From assembly GCA_001275005.1 (NCBI GenBank), contig JWZX01003205.1, positions 1-64,000 on the forward strand: a DNA stretch of 64,000 nt, given 5' to 3'. Shown here in pieces: positions 38,803-48,957 of this stretch. Position 1 is the first letter of the stretch, and every line of letters begins with the position of its first letter. The DNA is from Chrysochromulina tobinii. Lineage: Eukaryota; Haptophyta; Prymnesiales; Chrysochromulinaceae. The notes beneath the pieces are model-generated. The model was not told where the DNA came from and made no database searches. It saw nothing but the letters and a program-made list of their open reading frames with translations. A program made the translations under genes and the position numbers.

Positions 38803-38919
38803 CTTGTGAGAGCAGGACAAGACAAGGCAAGACGCAAGGTCTAGTTTATTCACGGCAGGGTCGAAGATGGCCTATGGTTTCGAAATTTCCCGTCATGTAC
38901 CGGCCATCAGCAACCCCCA

Positions 38920-38951
38920 ATGCCGCCACTCATGTTCGGCATGCCGACGGC

Positions 38952-38986
<35 letters not shown>

Positions 38987-40134
38987 GCAACTCCATGACG
39001 GGCGACTCCATGGAACCTGCTGTCAAGCACACTTACATGTGCCAGACGGACGAGTGGATCTCGGAGCAGTGCGAGGTGTCAATAGCACCCAACTCCTTCG
39101 CTCAGGGAGGCATGCGCAAGTGCCACAAGTGCGTCGAGAAGGTTCAGGACGGGCGCGACGTGTACTCTATAGGGTCGGTTGCAAAGTTCTCGACGATCCA
39201 CCGCGACGCGCGCAGCGCCAAAAGCGCCGCGTTCGCCGACGCAAAGATGCAGATGGTCGCCGAGTACTGGGCGCAGCAGTTCAACAAGAAGTCGCCGCCC
39301 GAGCACAAGGTGGCCTTCGTGGTCGCTCAGGTGCTCGAGCTGCCGAGGCGCTCGGACGGGCCGCAGCGGTGGGCGAGCCTCGAGCCCCTGCTCTCGGGCG
39401 AGTATGCCAAGTTCAACAACAATGCAGGCGCGGTACTCGGTGGGCGCACGGCGCAGGCCTTCTCGCACTTCACTGTGGTCGAGAGCGGCGAGCAGCTGTG
39501 CATCTGCGACCTGCAGGGCGTGGGTGGCTCGCTCTTTACTGACCCGCAGATCCACTCGCGCGCGGGCAGCTTTGGCGACGGCAACCTCGGCCGCGGCGGC
39601 ATCGATAGGTTCCTCGCGTCACACCGGTGCAACGAAGTTTGCAAGGCCATCGGGTTGCCACCCGTCGAGCCTCGAAAGGGCTCGTCCTCGGGTGGCATGG
39701 GCGGCGGCATGCCCATGCCCATGGGCGGCGGCATGCCCATGCCCATGGGCGGCGGCATGGGCGACTTTGCGCGCATGTTTCAGGGTGGCATGGGCGGTGG
39801 TGCCGGCATGAGCGTCGGCGTGCACAAGCTTCTCGAGCGAATGATGCACCAGATGATGGCAGGTGGAGGCCTCGGCGGTGGCGGCGGCGATGAGCTGCGA
39901 GCGGCTTTGCGCGCCTCGGATAAGGCAGCAGCCGTCGAGGATGAAAGGCGGCTGCGTGAAGCCATCGCAGCCTCTGGCGCCGCCGCTGGGCGAGGCTTGC
40001 CTCCTCAGTACCAGCAGCAGCAGCAGCAGCAGCCTCAGCGCTACGTCGGTCATGCCGACATTGACCTGCAGCGCGCCATCGAGGCTTCGGTCCAGCGCCC
40101 GCAGCCTGGCCAACCGTTCCCGCGGCGGCGATAG
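38920..40134 (+). CDS. alpha-kinase (MHCK/EEF2K type) with C-terminal UIM-like motifs
   Basis: 404 residues from ATG 38920. After a polyGln stretch, residues about 35-250 match the atypical alpha-kinase fold: SVAKFSTIHRDARS, AKMQMVAEYWAQQFN, KVAFVVAQVLEL, LEPLLSGEYAKFNNNAGAVL, QAFSHFTVVESGEQLCICDL, QGVGGSLFTDPQIHS and GNLGRGGIDRFLASHRCNEV with the closing cysteines. These enzymes phosphorylate Ser/Thr in helical substrates such as myosin heavy chain or eEF2. A Met/Gly repeat (GGGMPMPMGGG) links to three UIM-like helices: DELRAALRAS, RRLREAIAAS and DLQRAIEAS. No other regulatory domain is seen. Confidence 0.9.
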
Positions 40135-40526
40135 AATAGTGATGCCCACCAGAACGTGTGCACCGCAGCGTAGGCGCGAGCGGCAGGCCCGCACCCCAGC
40201 AAGGCACATTGATATTCGATTAGACGCAACGGGCCCCGGTAGTTCGGGGCGACCGTTGGGCGACGGTAGGGTAGAGATCGGGGCAGCCGAGTCAAGTGAC
40301 CGGTGTCCACTGGCTAGCGTCCTAGTGGCTCGTGTGATCAGTACACACGACCATCCACCCTGCCCCCGCTTGCCTGCCCCTGCCCCTGGACGGCTGGACT
40401 GCGCTCGCAGCATGATGTCCCACATGAGAACATCTAATAACAACCATCGTGCTCGCTCGTGCTGCAGTCGAGTTCGCGATATTATAAGCGATATTAATTA
40501 TCATAGTTCACGACGTCCAGCCGAAT
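40135..40526. other. intergenic, no gene seen
   Basis: Convergent spacer between the alpha-kinase and the following minus-strand gene. An AT-rich patch (40480-40505) may hold a 3' end signal. Nothing else is supported. Confidence 0.35.
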
Positions 40527-41351
40527 TCAAGGACTGTGCGGGCTCCAAGCACCTGGCGCTGACCGAGTGGAATCGAGATGGACGGTGATTGGTGTGGCCA
40601 ACGGCTTGCCGTCGGTGCCTTGCTCCAGAACGCGACCAAACGCCCGCTCGTAAGTTGCCGGCGTGGAGAACGTAGCGCGAGAGGTGGCGGCTAACTGCTC
40701 CAGCTTTCGCCGATGCAAAGCGGCCGCCAAGCGGGCCTGCTTGGCTTCGTACGTGTCGTCAGATCCCGCCACAGTGCGACCAAACGTCTGTCCTGTCGGC
40801 CCCTGCTGCGGCGCGAGCTGTTGAGCGCTGAGCTGAGCGGCGTGCTCCTTCGCGGCGGCGGCGGCGGCGGCGGCCCACCACCTGGGCTCCTCCTGCTCCC
40901 GCCAAGCAGCTAGCGGGACTGCATGGATGGTAGCCTGCTCCCGCCAGGCAGAAAGAGGTTTTGCGTTCTTATTCTTTCCGTGGTGGCGCTTCGAAGAAGG
41001 AGAACGGTCGACGTCGCAGCAGGATTGTGAGTCGACCTTCGACTTGGACGCCGTGTGATGAAGTTCGCCGGCGCGTTCCGCAGCTGCGGCCCGTGCGGCC
41101 TCAGAGTGGTCATACAGTCGGCCGCTGCCCAGCGCAAGCGTCGATTTTGCAACTCTCTGTCCCAGGTCGCCACCAGTGTCCTTCTTCCAGTGTTGAGCTG
41201 CGGATCGAAAGTTTGCAGGGTTGTTGAGCTGCGGATCAAATCTGTTCCGCCCGCCGAAGTCGCCAAACGTTTGCGGCCGTAGGCACCACTCGTCCAGCTG
41301 GAGCCGATCCTTGACGAAAGGCCCTCGATGCAAACGAGGCACGCTGCGCAT
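40527..41351 (-). CDS. unrecognised Ala/Gln-rich protein
   Basis: 274 residues from ATG 41351 (MRSVPRLHRGPFVKDRLQLD). It contains a duplicated PLSAWREQ/PLAAWREQ unit, a WWAAAAAAAAKEHAAQL helix and a C-terminal stretch AKQARLAAALHRRKLEQLAA, probably helical. The N-terminal segment repeats RNRFDPQLNNP-like sequence. No family is recognised. Codon use resembles the neighbours, and the frame has no obvious intron. Confidence 0.5.
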   Translation of the reverse strand: MRSVPRLHRGPFVKDRLQLDEWCLRPQTFGDFGGRNRFDPQLNNPANFRSAAQHWKKDTGGDLGQRVAKSTLALGSGRLYDHSEAARAAAAERAGELHHTASKSKVDSQSCCDVDRSPSSKRHHGKNKNAKPLSAWREQATIHAVPLAAWREQEEPRWWAAAAAAAAKEHAAQLSAQQLAPQQGPTGQTFGRTVAGSDDTYEAKQARLAAALHRRKLEQLAATSRATFSTPATYERAFGRVLEQGTDGKPLATPITVHLDSTRSAPGAWSPHSP

Positions 41352-41552
41352 GCGGTGGTGTTTGGATGTCTCGCCTGCCGGCCGACTCTCGCTAGGAAAT
41401 TCCTATTTGGTCACGCCTGGCGAAACCGCGGAACCGCAGTGAATGAACATGCATGCGCATCTCTGGAAGCTTTTTTGGGCGCTAACCCCCTCAGGCCTTA
41501 AACCACTGAACACTCTGCAAATCGATCGGACCCGGGGCCAATTGCCCGGGGC

Positions 41553-43613
41553 TCAGCGGCCATTCTTCTTCACTGCGCTCTTGCCATGGAACTTCATACT
41601 GCGCAGCGGGTCGGCGTTCTTCTTGCTACCGCGCTTCTTGCCGTAGAGCTTCTTATGCTTGCCGCCCTTGGCGCTCTTGCGCGCCATGCGTCGCGCCGAG
41701 GAGCCCACCGCCGCGACGCTTTCGGTGGCACCATCGGTGTCGGCCTTGAGGTACGTGGGCACGTGGGCGAGCTGCGTTTGCTTCTTCAGAGTCGCGAGCG
41801 GCCGATCATGCTTGAGCATCTCGAAGTCGTCCGGGTTGGCCTCGAAGTGAGCGGCGAGCTTCTTCGAGTGGAGCAGCTCGCGCTTGATCTCCTCGAGCCG
41901 CGCCTCCTTGACAGCCGTGCGCGTCACCGCGCGCAGAGCGTCATCCACGCGGTATCGGAAGGCGGCGAGCTTGGACATATCGACCTGAAACTGCTGCAAT
42001 CCCTTGTCGTACGTCTTCTGCATCGCCTCGAGCAGCTCCTCGTCGGCTGACTCGGGCGAGACGAGCGAGATGGCGGTGCCGCCCTTGCCCGCGCGCGCGG
42101 TGCGCCCCACGCGGTGGCGGTAGACAGCTAGAGACGTGGGCAGATCCATATTTAGGACGGCCGTTACATCGGTGAAGTCGACGCCGCGCGCCACGCCGAA
42201 TTCAGCGTCGGCGGCGCTCGCGCCCGCACCCGTGGAGGCTGCACCGCCGCGCTTGCGCTTCTTGCCACCTGCCGTGCCCGTCGCCGCCGTCCCCCTCTCG
42301 GACGTGCTCCCGGCGCCCTCCTCCTCCTCGCCGCCGCCGCCGCCGTCGCCGCCGCCGCCCGCTGCTCCAAGGATGAGTTTGGGATCATCGGTGGCGATGA
42401 GGATGTCGAAGAGGCCACGGTTGAAGGCCTGGATGGCGTGCCAGCGCGAGGCCAGGGGCAGCTCGCAGTTCAGCACGCCCGCGCTCACCCCAAACTGCTC
42501 GAGAAAGAGCCGAAGACGGAAGCCGCGGTCGACAGTGTTCACAAAGATCAGGGAGCGGCCGGGGATGCGATTGAGCTTGAACAGAGCGTACATGACGAGG
42601 AACTTGTCAGCATGCGAGCAGCGCAGCCAAAACTGCTTGAGCTGGCCGCCCGCCTGCGCGCCGTCCTCCGCCACGTCGATCGTCTCCGGGTTATGCAAGA
42701 AGAGAGTACGGATGGAGTCAAGGTCAGGGGTGATCGTCGCGGAAAGGAGAAGGGTCTGTACGGCGGGTGGTAGCGCAGCGCCGATGGCGGCGATGTCGTC
42801 ACCGTAGCCGTACGAGAGGAGGAGGTCAGCCTCATCCACCACGAGCAGCTGCACACTCTCGCGCAGCTTAAGCAGCGCGCTGCCACGCTTGCCATCGCTG
42901 GAGCTTTTGGCACCGGCGCCGCCGGGCTCATCGATGAGCTGGCGCAGGCGCGCAGGCGTCGCGACGATGGCGTCGGGCGGCACATCCGTGCTCAGCGAGG
43001 ACGCGTCGTTTGCGGCCGCGAGTGCCACCACGCGCACGCCCGCCGCGCCCGCGTGCCCGAGCAACTTACGCATCACGTCATGCACCTGCTGGCACAGCTC
43101 GCGCGTCGGCACGAGGATGACTGCGCCGACGCCGGGCGCGGAGGACGCGATGCCCGCGTCGTGCCGGCGGAGGAGGAGCTGCAGCAGCGGAATGGCATAA
43201 GCGTACGTTTTGCCTGAGCCGGTCGGTGCGCGCGCGAGCACGTCCCTGCCCTGCAGCACGAGCGGAATGCATCGCGACTGGATGGGCGTAGGCGTGCCAA
43301 GTCCGAGCTTTTTGACCGCCTTGAGTAAGCGCAGGTCCAGTGCGAGGGACGACCACTCGGGCGCTGCGACGGCACTGCTCCCGACACCACTGCCAGTCGA
43401 CGTGTCCGCGGCAGCGCACTCGCCTTCGCCGGCCCGGTCCTCCTCTGCCTCCTCACCGTCCTCATCTTCCTCCTCCTCCTCCTCCTCCTCCTCGTCCTCC
43501 TCACCGTTTTCGTCTTCGTCTTCCAATTCTTCCCCCTCGTCGTCCTCCTCCTCGCCGTCCTCATCGGACTCTTCGGGCTCGGGCTCAGGAAGGGCACGGG
43601 CCTTGGATGGCAT
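41553..43613 (-). CDS. DBP9: DEAD-box RNA helicase, DBP9/DDX56
   Basis: 686 residues from ATG 43613. An acidic N-terminus (runs of E/D, about residues 12-60) precedes a full DEAD-box core: Q motif GLGTPTPIQSRCIPL, I APTGSGKT, Ia VPTREL, Ib ATPARL, II VDEAD, III SAT, IV FVNTVDRG, V ARGVDF and VI HRVGRTARAG. DBP9 hallmarks are a long insertion before motif V, a conserved FRYRVDDALRAVTRTAVKEA segment, LAHVPTYL and a Lys-rich C-terminus with KLYGKKRG. DBP9/DDX56 acts in nucleolar assembly of the 60S subunit. The gene is divergent from the next plus-strand gene. Confidence 0.93.
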   Translation of the reverse strand: MPSKARALPEPEPEESDEDGEEEDDEGEELEDEDENGEEDEEEEEEEEEDEDGEEAEEDRAGEGECAAADTSTGSGVGSSAVAAPEWSSLALDLRLLKAVKKLGLGTPTPIQSRCIPLVLQGRDVLARAPTGSGKTYAYAIPLLQLLLRRHDAGIASSAPGVGAVILVPTRELCQQVHDVMRKLLGHAGAAGVRVVALAAANDASSLSTDVPPDAIVATPARLRQLIDEPGGAGAKSSSDGKRGSALLKLRESVQLLVVDEADLLLSYGYGDDIAAIGAALPPAVQTLLLSATITPDLDSIRTLFLHNPETIDVAEDGAQAGGQLKQFWLRCSHADKFLVMYALFKLNRIPGRSLIFVNTVDRGFRLRLFLEQFGVSAGVLNCELPLASRWHAIQAFNRGLFDILIATDDPKLILGAAGGGGDGGGGGEEEEGAGSTSERGTAATGTAGGKKRKRGGAASTGAGASAADAEFGVARGVDFTDVTAVLNMDLPTSLAVYRHRVGRTARAGKGGTAISLVSPESADEELLEAMQKTYDKGLQQFQVDMSKLAAFRYRVDDALRAVTRTAVKEARLEEIKRELLHSKKLAAHFEANPDDFEMLKHDRPLATLKKQTQLAHVPTYLKADTDGATESVAAVGSSARRMARKSAKGGKHKKLYGKKRGSKKNADPLRSMKFHGKSAVKKNGR

Positions 43614-44052
43614 CGCACGCGTCGCGTGAACGCCGCTTCCCGGCGACGTCGCTTCGACAGGCGGGCGGCGCGCGTTGCCAGTTTCACAACTTAACTTCGC
43701 AAGACCAGTCGAAACAAGTCAAGTCAAGTCAAGGCACACCTCTCCTTTTTGAGAGCCGTGCACTGGTGTCGACCCGCTTTAACCACTCCACGACCCTGGG
43801 ACCCGCGCACTTGATTTATTGCTTTTCAGTTTTTGAGAACGAACTCGAGCACAGACTCGTGGCATGTCGTGGTTTTTTCTCAATTAATGATTTTATCATA
43901 AAATCCTCACCTTGGGCACACTTTGTTATAAAATCAAAGTCGCGGCATTCGATTGCACTCGCACCGCATGCAATTAAATTGACCGGCCAGAGGGCACGAA
44001 GGCCCAAAACACTCAGCGAAGACGGACCGTCCATCGGAGCCCATCCGAGCAG
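43614..44052. promoter_or_regulatory. divergent intergenic region with AAGTC repeat
   Basis: This 439-base spacer separates the DBP9 start (minus) from the next gene start (plus) and must hold both promoters. At 43715-43733, about 100 bases before DBP9, is caagtcaagtcaagtcaag, an AAGTC pentamer array also present upstream of the gene at 62714-63040. An AT-rich block lies at 43870-43950. Confidence 0.45.
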
Positions 44053-44847
44053 ATGAGCACCCTTTCGACCGAGTCGCAATATCGAGACGCCGACTTCGTG
44101 CAGCGTTATCTCGAGAAGCGGGCGACGCAGCCTCGCACTTGCGCCATGTTCGCCGTATCCGAAAGCGCCGGCAAGGCGCACGCTACCGGCATGAGCGAAG
44201 CCCACAACATGTGGCACACTGTGGACCAGGAGGTTTCACGCTCGCGGCACAAGGCGCGCAAGGCGGCCAAGGAGGCGCGCTGGCAGGCAAGCCTGCAAGC
44301 GGGCCTCCCACCAGGAAAGCAAACACAGGAGCAGTCTATGTCATATCTCGAGCTCAAGAAGGAAGAGGACGAGCGCCTTGCAATCGCACGTCGGCTCGCC
44401 GTGCGTATCGAGCAGCATCGTGAGAGGGAGCGGCAGCTGGAGGATCGCAACGTTAGGCAAGTGCGCATGAATAAGCCCGGGGCCAGTGCAACCACCGACG
44501 GAATGAGCAAGAATGTTCAGCTGCAGGAACAGGACCAGGGCTTAGACCTGGGCTCATGCTCGGCGCCCGCTTCGAGCGTTGCTGCAGATCGCTCTGCTGA
44601 AGCCCAGGCGATCAACGGGCGATCCGGCGCGGTTCCAAACGTGCTCGATTCGGCCCGTGGGGTGATCGATTCGGTCCGCGATGCCTTCGCGGGTGCGATC
44701 AAGTCGTTCAACAGGTTTCGTGAGAAGGAGGCGCCACTACCATACGCGCCACGGAAGCTCACCCACTCCCAAACGCACCGCGGCATGTCCTTTGGCCCTT
44801 CCTCCCTCGAGAACGCCGGAGGCGATTGCCGCGCGCGAGGAGCATGA
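44053..44847 (+). CDS. unrecognised helical protein, possibly 5' part of the next frame
   Basis: 264 residues from ATG 44053 (MSTLSTESQYRDADFVQRYL). A basic helical region (VSRSRHKARKAAKEARWQAS) and a charged coiled-coil-like segment (LKKEEDERLAIARRLAVRIE) precede a low-complexity tail ending ENAGGDCRARGA. The TGA at 44845 overlaps an ATG of the next frame (ATGA). In a eukaryote this suggests one gene split by an indel or a missed intron rather than two genes. No family is recognised. Confidence 0.5.
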   Translation: MSTLSTESQYRDADFVQRYLEKRATQPRTCAMFAVSESAGKAHATGMSEAHNMWHTVDQEVSRSRHKARKAAKEARWQASLQAGLPPGKQTQEQSMSYLELKKEEDERLAIARRLAVRIEQHRERERQLEDRNVRQVRMNKPGASATTDGMSKNVQLQEQDQGLDLGSCSAPASSVAADRSAEAQAINGRSGAVPNVLDSARGVIDSVRDAFAGAIKSFNRFREKEAPLPYAPRKLTHSQTHRGMSFGPSSLENAGGDCRARGA

Positions 44848-46001
44848 TCGTCTCAACTTTGGTGGCGCGGCTCACGCACAGATCAGCGGCGGAGGCTCCG
44901 GAGGGTGCTGCGATCCTTGGCTATCATGACGCTTATCACGACAGCATGGAGGATCGGTCGGCCATCGATTCTGGTAGCACCGCGCGGCGCGTACTCGCCG
45001 CGCGAGGCGGCGCGCGCGCTCGTCATCGCCCTGCATCTGCGCCTCAGAAGGCTCTCGTCGATCACAGCGCGTCACCAGCGCCGGGGGCACTGGCAACGTT
45101 GACGGCGGTGACGTTGACGGCGGTGACGACGAAGGCAGCCGCAGCAACATCAACGCCCGCCGGAGCAATGTCAAACACGCCTGCCTCGGCTGCGGCGTCC
45201 GCGCCCGGAGACGCCCCCACGCTGCCATACACGCGCTCTCGCAAGCTTAGCAAGGAAAGCGTCGCCAGTGTGGCCACGAGCACCACAAGCCGACATGCTC
45301 TCGACTTCGTTCAGTCAGCGGTTGCACCATTAGCAGGCGCAGAAGATGATGAGGTCCCCACGCACTCTCGCCGGAACAGCCGGGACAGCATCGCCTCGAC
45401 CTGGTCCCCCCCGAGTCAGGTTCAGGCACATCCGCGCAATCACGACCAGATGAGCTCTGTGCCGCTGCCGCCCACGAGTGTGGAAGTGAGAGCGCGCGCT
45501 GTCTTGATCGCTGCCGGCCTCATGCCCTTAATGCCCAGCAGCTTCGAAGGGATGGCACCTGCCATCCCCCAGCCTTCCCCAGCGTGCGCGCCAGCGGGTC
45601 CCTACTCGCACCTGAGGTGCACCGCGAATGACAAGATGCTGCCCGCATCATCCCCCGGGCTCATCCTTCCGACTGGACACTCGCGGTTCGAAGCCGAGCG
45701 CATCGAGCGCAGCTGGAACACGCAAACGTCCTCCAAGGCACAGGATATGCGGCAGGACCATGCTGACCTTAACCCAGCGTGGGTCTCGCGTCCGAAGTGG
45801 AAGAAGCCGATTGGGCGCACGTACCGCGCTCCCGACCGAGCCCCTGAGCACCTGATGCCCGAGAACCTGCTCACCGACCGGAACATGAAGACGGGGCTGC
45901 CAGCACGCGATCCTCGCATGCGCGTCGTCGTTGAGGGGAGTTACATCCGGCTCGAGCGCCCCGAATGGACTCCCTCGCAGCTTCCAGAGCCCTGGTGCTG
46001 A
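44844..46001 (+). CDS. unrecognised low-complexity protein, possibly 3' part of the previous frame
   Basis: The frame runs from ATG 44844 to TGA 46001 (385 residues). It includes MEDRSAIDSGSTARRVLAAR, basic phosphosite-like clusters (SRKLSKESVASVATS, SRRNSRDSIAS) and a compact, better-ordered C-terminus (FEAERIERSWNTQTSSKA, LNPAWVSRPKWKKPIGRTYR, RVVVEGSYIRLERPEW). No family is recognised. See the preceding entry for the ATGA overlap. Confidence 0.5.
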   Translation: MIVSTLVARLTHRSAAEAPEGAAILGYHDAYHDSMEDRSAIDSGSTARRVLAARGGARARHRPASAPQKALVDHSASPAPGALATLTAVTLTAVTTKAAAATSTPAGAMSNTPASAAASAPGDAPTLPYTRSRKLSKESVASVATSTTSRHALDFVQSAVAPLAGAEDDEVPTHSRRNSRDSIASTWSPPSQVQAHPRNHDQMSSVPLPPTSVEVRARAVLIAAGLMPLMPSSFEGMAPAIPQPSPACAPAGPYSHLRCTANDKMLPASSPGLILPTGHSRFEAERIERSWNTQTSSKAQDMRQDHADLNPAWVSRPKWKKPIGRTYRAPDRAPEHLMPENLLTDRNMKTGLPARDPRMRVVVEGSYIRLERPEWTPSQLPEPWC

Positions 46002-46889
46002 GACGGCGGCGTGCTGAGAAGGCGCTGAGCACACGCGCGAACCGCGCACAAAAGAGCGCATGTGTGGGTACATTAAGCCTGTGGCGGGCACCAATCGGTC
46101 CTCGAGGCCCCGCTCTTCTGCAGCCTTTCTGCTCGTGTTGCTTGCATGTGGTGAGTTGAGGGAAGAGGGAAGTCGTAGATGGGCGTACCCGGTGTATGGG
46201 CTGACTGTTCGACGTGCATGTTCGTGGGGGGTGGAGGCTGCGTCACCGTCGCGCGTCAGGACCACACCTCACAGAAGTGGACGGGAAATAGCGCCGAACG
46301 ATCTGCCTGTGTGCCTCTATGCTGGTGCTCGTGCGAGGTGCAGCGCGCGCTGTGTGACCGGCTCGGCTGTTGTCTCCGGCTGTGTGACGCTGACGGTCAC
46401 GTTGACCCTGTGTGTGTGTGTGTCTGAGCCACCGCACACCCCACAGCCACAGGGGTCAAGCGTCCAGTTCAGGGTCCAGTTAGCGTTCAGGGTCGTACTA
46501 CAGTACTACGATCTGCGTATACATGATACTCAGAGCCGATGTCGGATGTGCCGTATAATTCTTATACGGAAGGGCGCCGTCGTGGGCATGTCGCGATATC
46601 TTCACGTTTACAGGATGGCCCCCGCACGCGCACGAAAGACGTCGAACACACGGACACCCTATTCACACAAGTCAGACATGGATGGAATCGCACCCACATC
46701 GCTCATCGGGGCATCGGCCCACCGATCCACATCTTGGTTGAACAGCGACGCAAACATGCACAAACAGCTTAAGGCTCACACGCAAGATAGCCACACAGGT
46801 TCCGCGTGGAGGCGCCCATCATGGCGCCCACCTGAGCGGACCCTGAGTGCGCTCGCCGCGTGTATAAGATGAGGAGATCACGCGGGAGA
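46002..46889. other. intergenic, no gene seen
   Basis: Convergent spacer of about 890 bases. It holds a (gt)n microsatellite at 46408-46425 and otherwise no convincing frame, repeat or RNA. Confidence 0.4.
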
Positions 46890-47806
46890 TCACGGAGGCC
46901 GCCGCAGGTGTTGGATGGCTGAGCCGTGCACGCCGCCGTACAAGGGGACTAAGATCGCCTCAGCCTCGGCCAGGTCGATGTTGAGCATGGCATCGAGCAC
47001 TTCAGGCGGTGCGCCCGCAGCACAGCCAAGGGCGTGCGCGATCGCGTTCACATACACTCGCTCGCCAAAGATCGCGACGTATTGGCCTCCTCGCGGAGTG
47101 AGGAGCAGCCGTGGGGCCGCCATACCACGTGGCGAGACGGGCGGGAAGGGGCCCTGAGGGTACGCCACTGCGCCGTTGCCTTCTACTAAACCGGCGGCGG
47201 CGCGAGGGGAGAGAGGCGGCGGCATGACGCGTGGAGGGCCGCGCACGCGGCTGTTGAAGCTGGCCATCTGAGTGACCGACATGAGGCTGCGTGCACCGTG
47301 CGTGGCCATCCGCGCGACAGACCGCGCCGCCGACTGCGGCCGTACGCGCGCTGAGAGCGGTCGCGTTTCGGCGCGTGTCTCCGAGCCTCCCTTGGCCTTC
47401 TGCTCGGAGCGAACCGCCTCCATCAGAGCGCCGCACGCCCTCTCTGCATACCTCCCAAAGGCGTCTTCGCCACCTTCCATGTTAAGGTACTCACGCAGAG
47501 GACCTCGCCCATCTTTCTTAAAGACGAGTCCATCGCAGACGGGCTCGACGCCGGCAGCACGGAGCTTCTCGACGGGAATAATCTCCGGGTGATCGGCCGC
47601 GCCGCAGACCAGGTTCGGATCCGTCAAGTCTTCGAGCACGGCCATGTGGATGATCGTCTGGCGTGCGGCGAGCGACGGCGAGCTGAGGAAGCAATTCTTG
47701 CGCACGGGCAGCTTGTCAAAGAAGGCATTCTTGGCGCCCGCACATTGAGCTTCGCCCGTCGCGCTGAGAGCAGGGCCCACATTCATCGCAGCGGCAAGGG
47801 AGGGAT

Positions 47807-47848
<42 letters not shown>

Positions 47849-48809
47849 TTTCAGCACGGAGCCGCTCTTCGGCGGCAGCGGCGGCGGCGGGATTGTCAGT
47901 GAGCTTGACCCTCTTGCAGTCCTTATCATTGGCTTGGCTCACGAGCATCAGGTGCGTCGCGCCCAAACCGCGCATCGTCATCACAAACTCATTAGCATGC
48001 CCCCGCTTGAAGAGTCTGTACCACAGGCTGCGCTGGTTTTTGGTGAGCAGCCGGTGCCATTTAGCAGTCTCCGCCTCAAACTCGGCGTCGCTCAGATCGG
48101 CCCCAAAGTTGAGCATGCCCTGAACCCACTCATTTAGGTCTACCTTGCCATCGGAATTGCCCTGCTGGTCCAGCAATGCAAAGATGCCCGGCAGCACCAC
48201 ATTGTCCTCGGTGCCCTCGGCCAGATGTCGGAACTCGCCAAGATCGACGGCGCCGGAACAGTCTGCATCCATCTTTCGAAATGTACCGGTCAGCTGAGCG
48301 GTGCGACGCTGGCGCGTCAGGATGTCCCTCCACTCAGCCGCAATCACTCTCAGCTGCTCGTCTCGCGTCTCACGCTCCACCTTGAACACGCCGAGCACCC
48401 ACATGTCCATCTTGATCGTGCCGTCTTCCCGTTCGGCCGCGGTCTCCTTCGCCCACTGCAAATATTCTTCCAGTTGCTTGCCGTTGTGAGCGGTGAGCAG
48501 GTCGACGATGAGCTTCGCATCTACCAGTTTTTGATCCCCCGATTGCGCCATCGACGTCGGCGCCGCGGGCATCTTGTCCCACGCGCTGAGCACGTACGCC
48601 TTGCGCTTCATGTTCCCGGTCAGTCCCTCGCCGATGTCGTCTTTGTCTTGGTTGCCAGTGGATTGGACGGAGTTCTCAGGCGCGGTGATTACGTCTCCCG
48701 GCAGCCTAACCTTCTTGTAGAGCATGCTCGGGGTCGGCTGCTTCTTGAGCGTCGGCCTCCGCGTCGGCGGGGACTCGATAAGGGACTCGAGCGGGGGTTC
48801 TGCGAGCAT
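46890..48809 (-). CDS. EF-hand protein with Ala-rich insert
   Basis: 639 residues from ATG 48809 (MLAEPPLESLIESPPTRRPT); the frame is open further upstream but there overlaps the TrmY-like gene. An EF-hand pair lies at about residues 170-230: canonical loop DADCSGAVDLGE and a longer variant loop DQQGNSDGKVDLNE, each with flanking helices. A helix with LVDLLTAHNGKQLEEYLQWA precedes them. An Ala run of about 14 (47810-47850) separates a C-terminal region with PRGGQYVAIFGERVYVNAIA and PLYGGVHG. The first loop should bind Ca2+. No kinase or other catalytic domain is seen. Confidence 0.75.
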
Positions 48810-48957
48810 GTCGCGTGTGAGAGAAAAGTGTCGGTCAACAGAAAAAGAAGACGAAACGGATTGCAAACGTGCATGCACACGCGCGCGCCAAGTGCGCGAA
48901 GCATGAATTGAGTTTCCTCGGTATACAATTTTGCACAAATTTTCATCAACCGGAAGT

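Noticed and set aside
46179-46872. Plus-strand frames in the 46-47 kb spacer
   Set aside because: They have no family resemblance, overlap a microsatellite and have composition unlike neighbouring genes.
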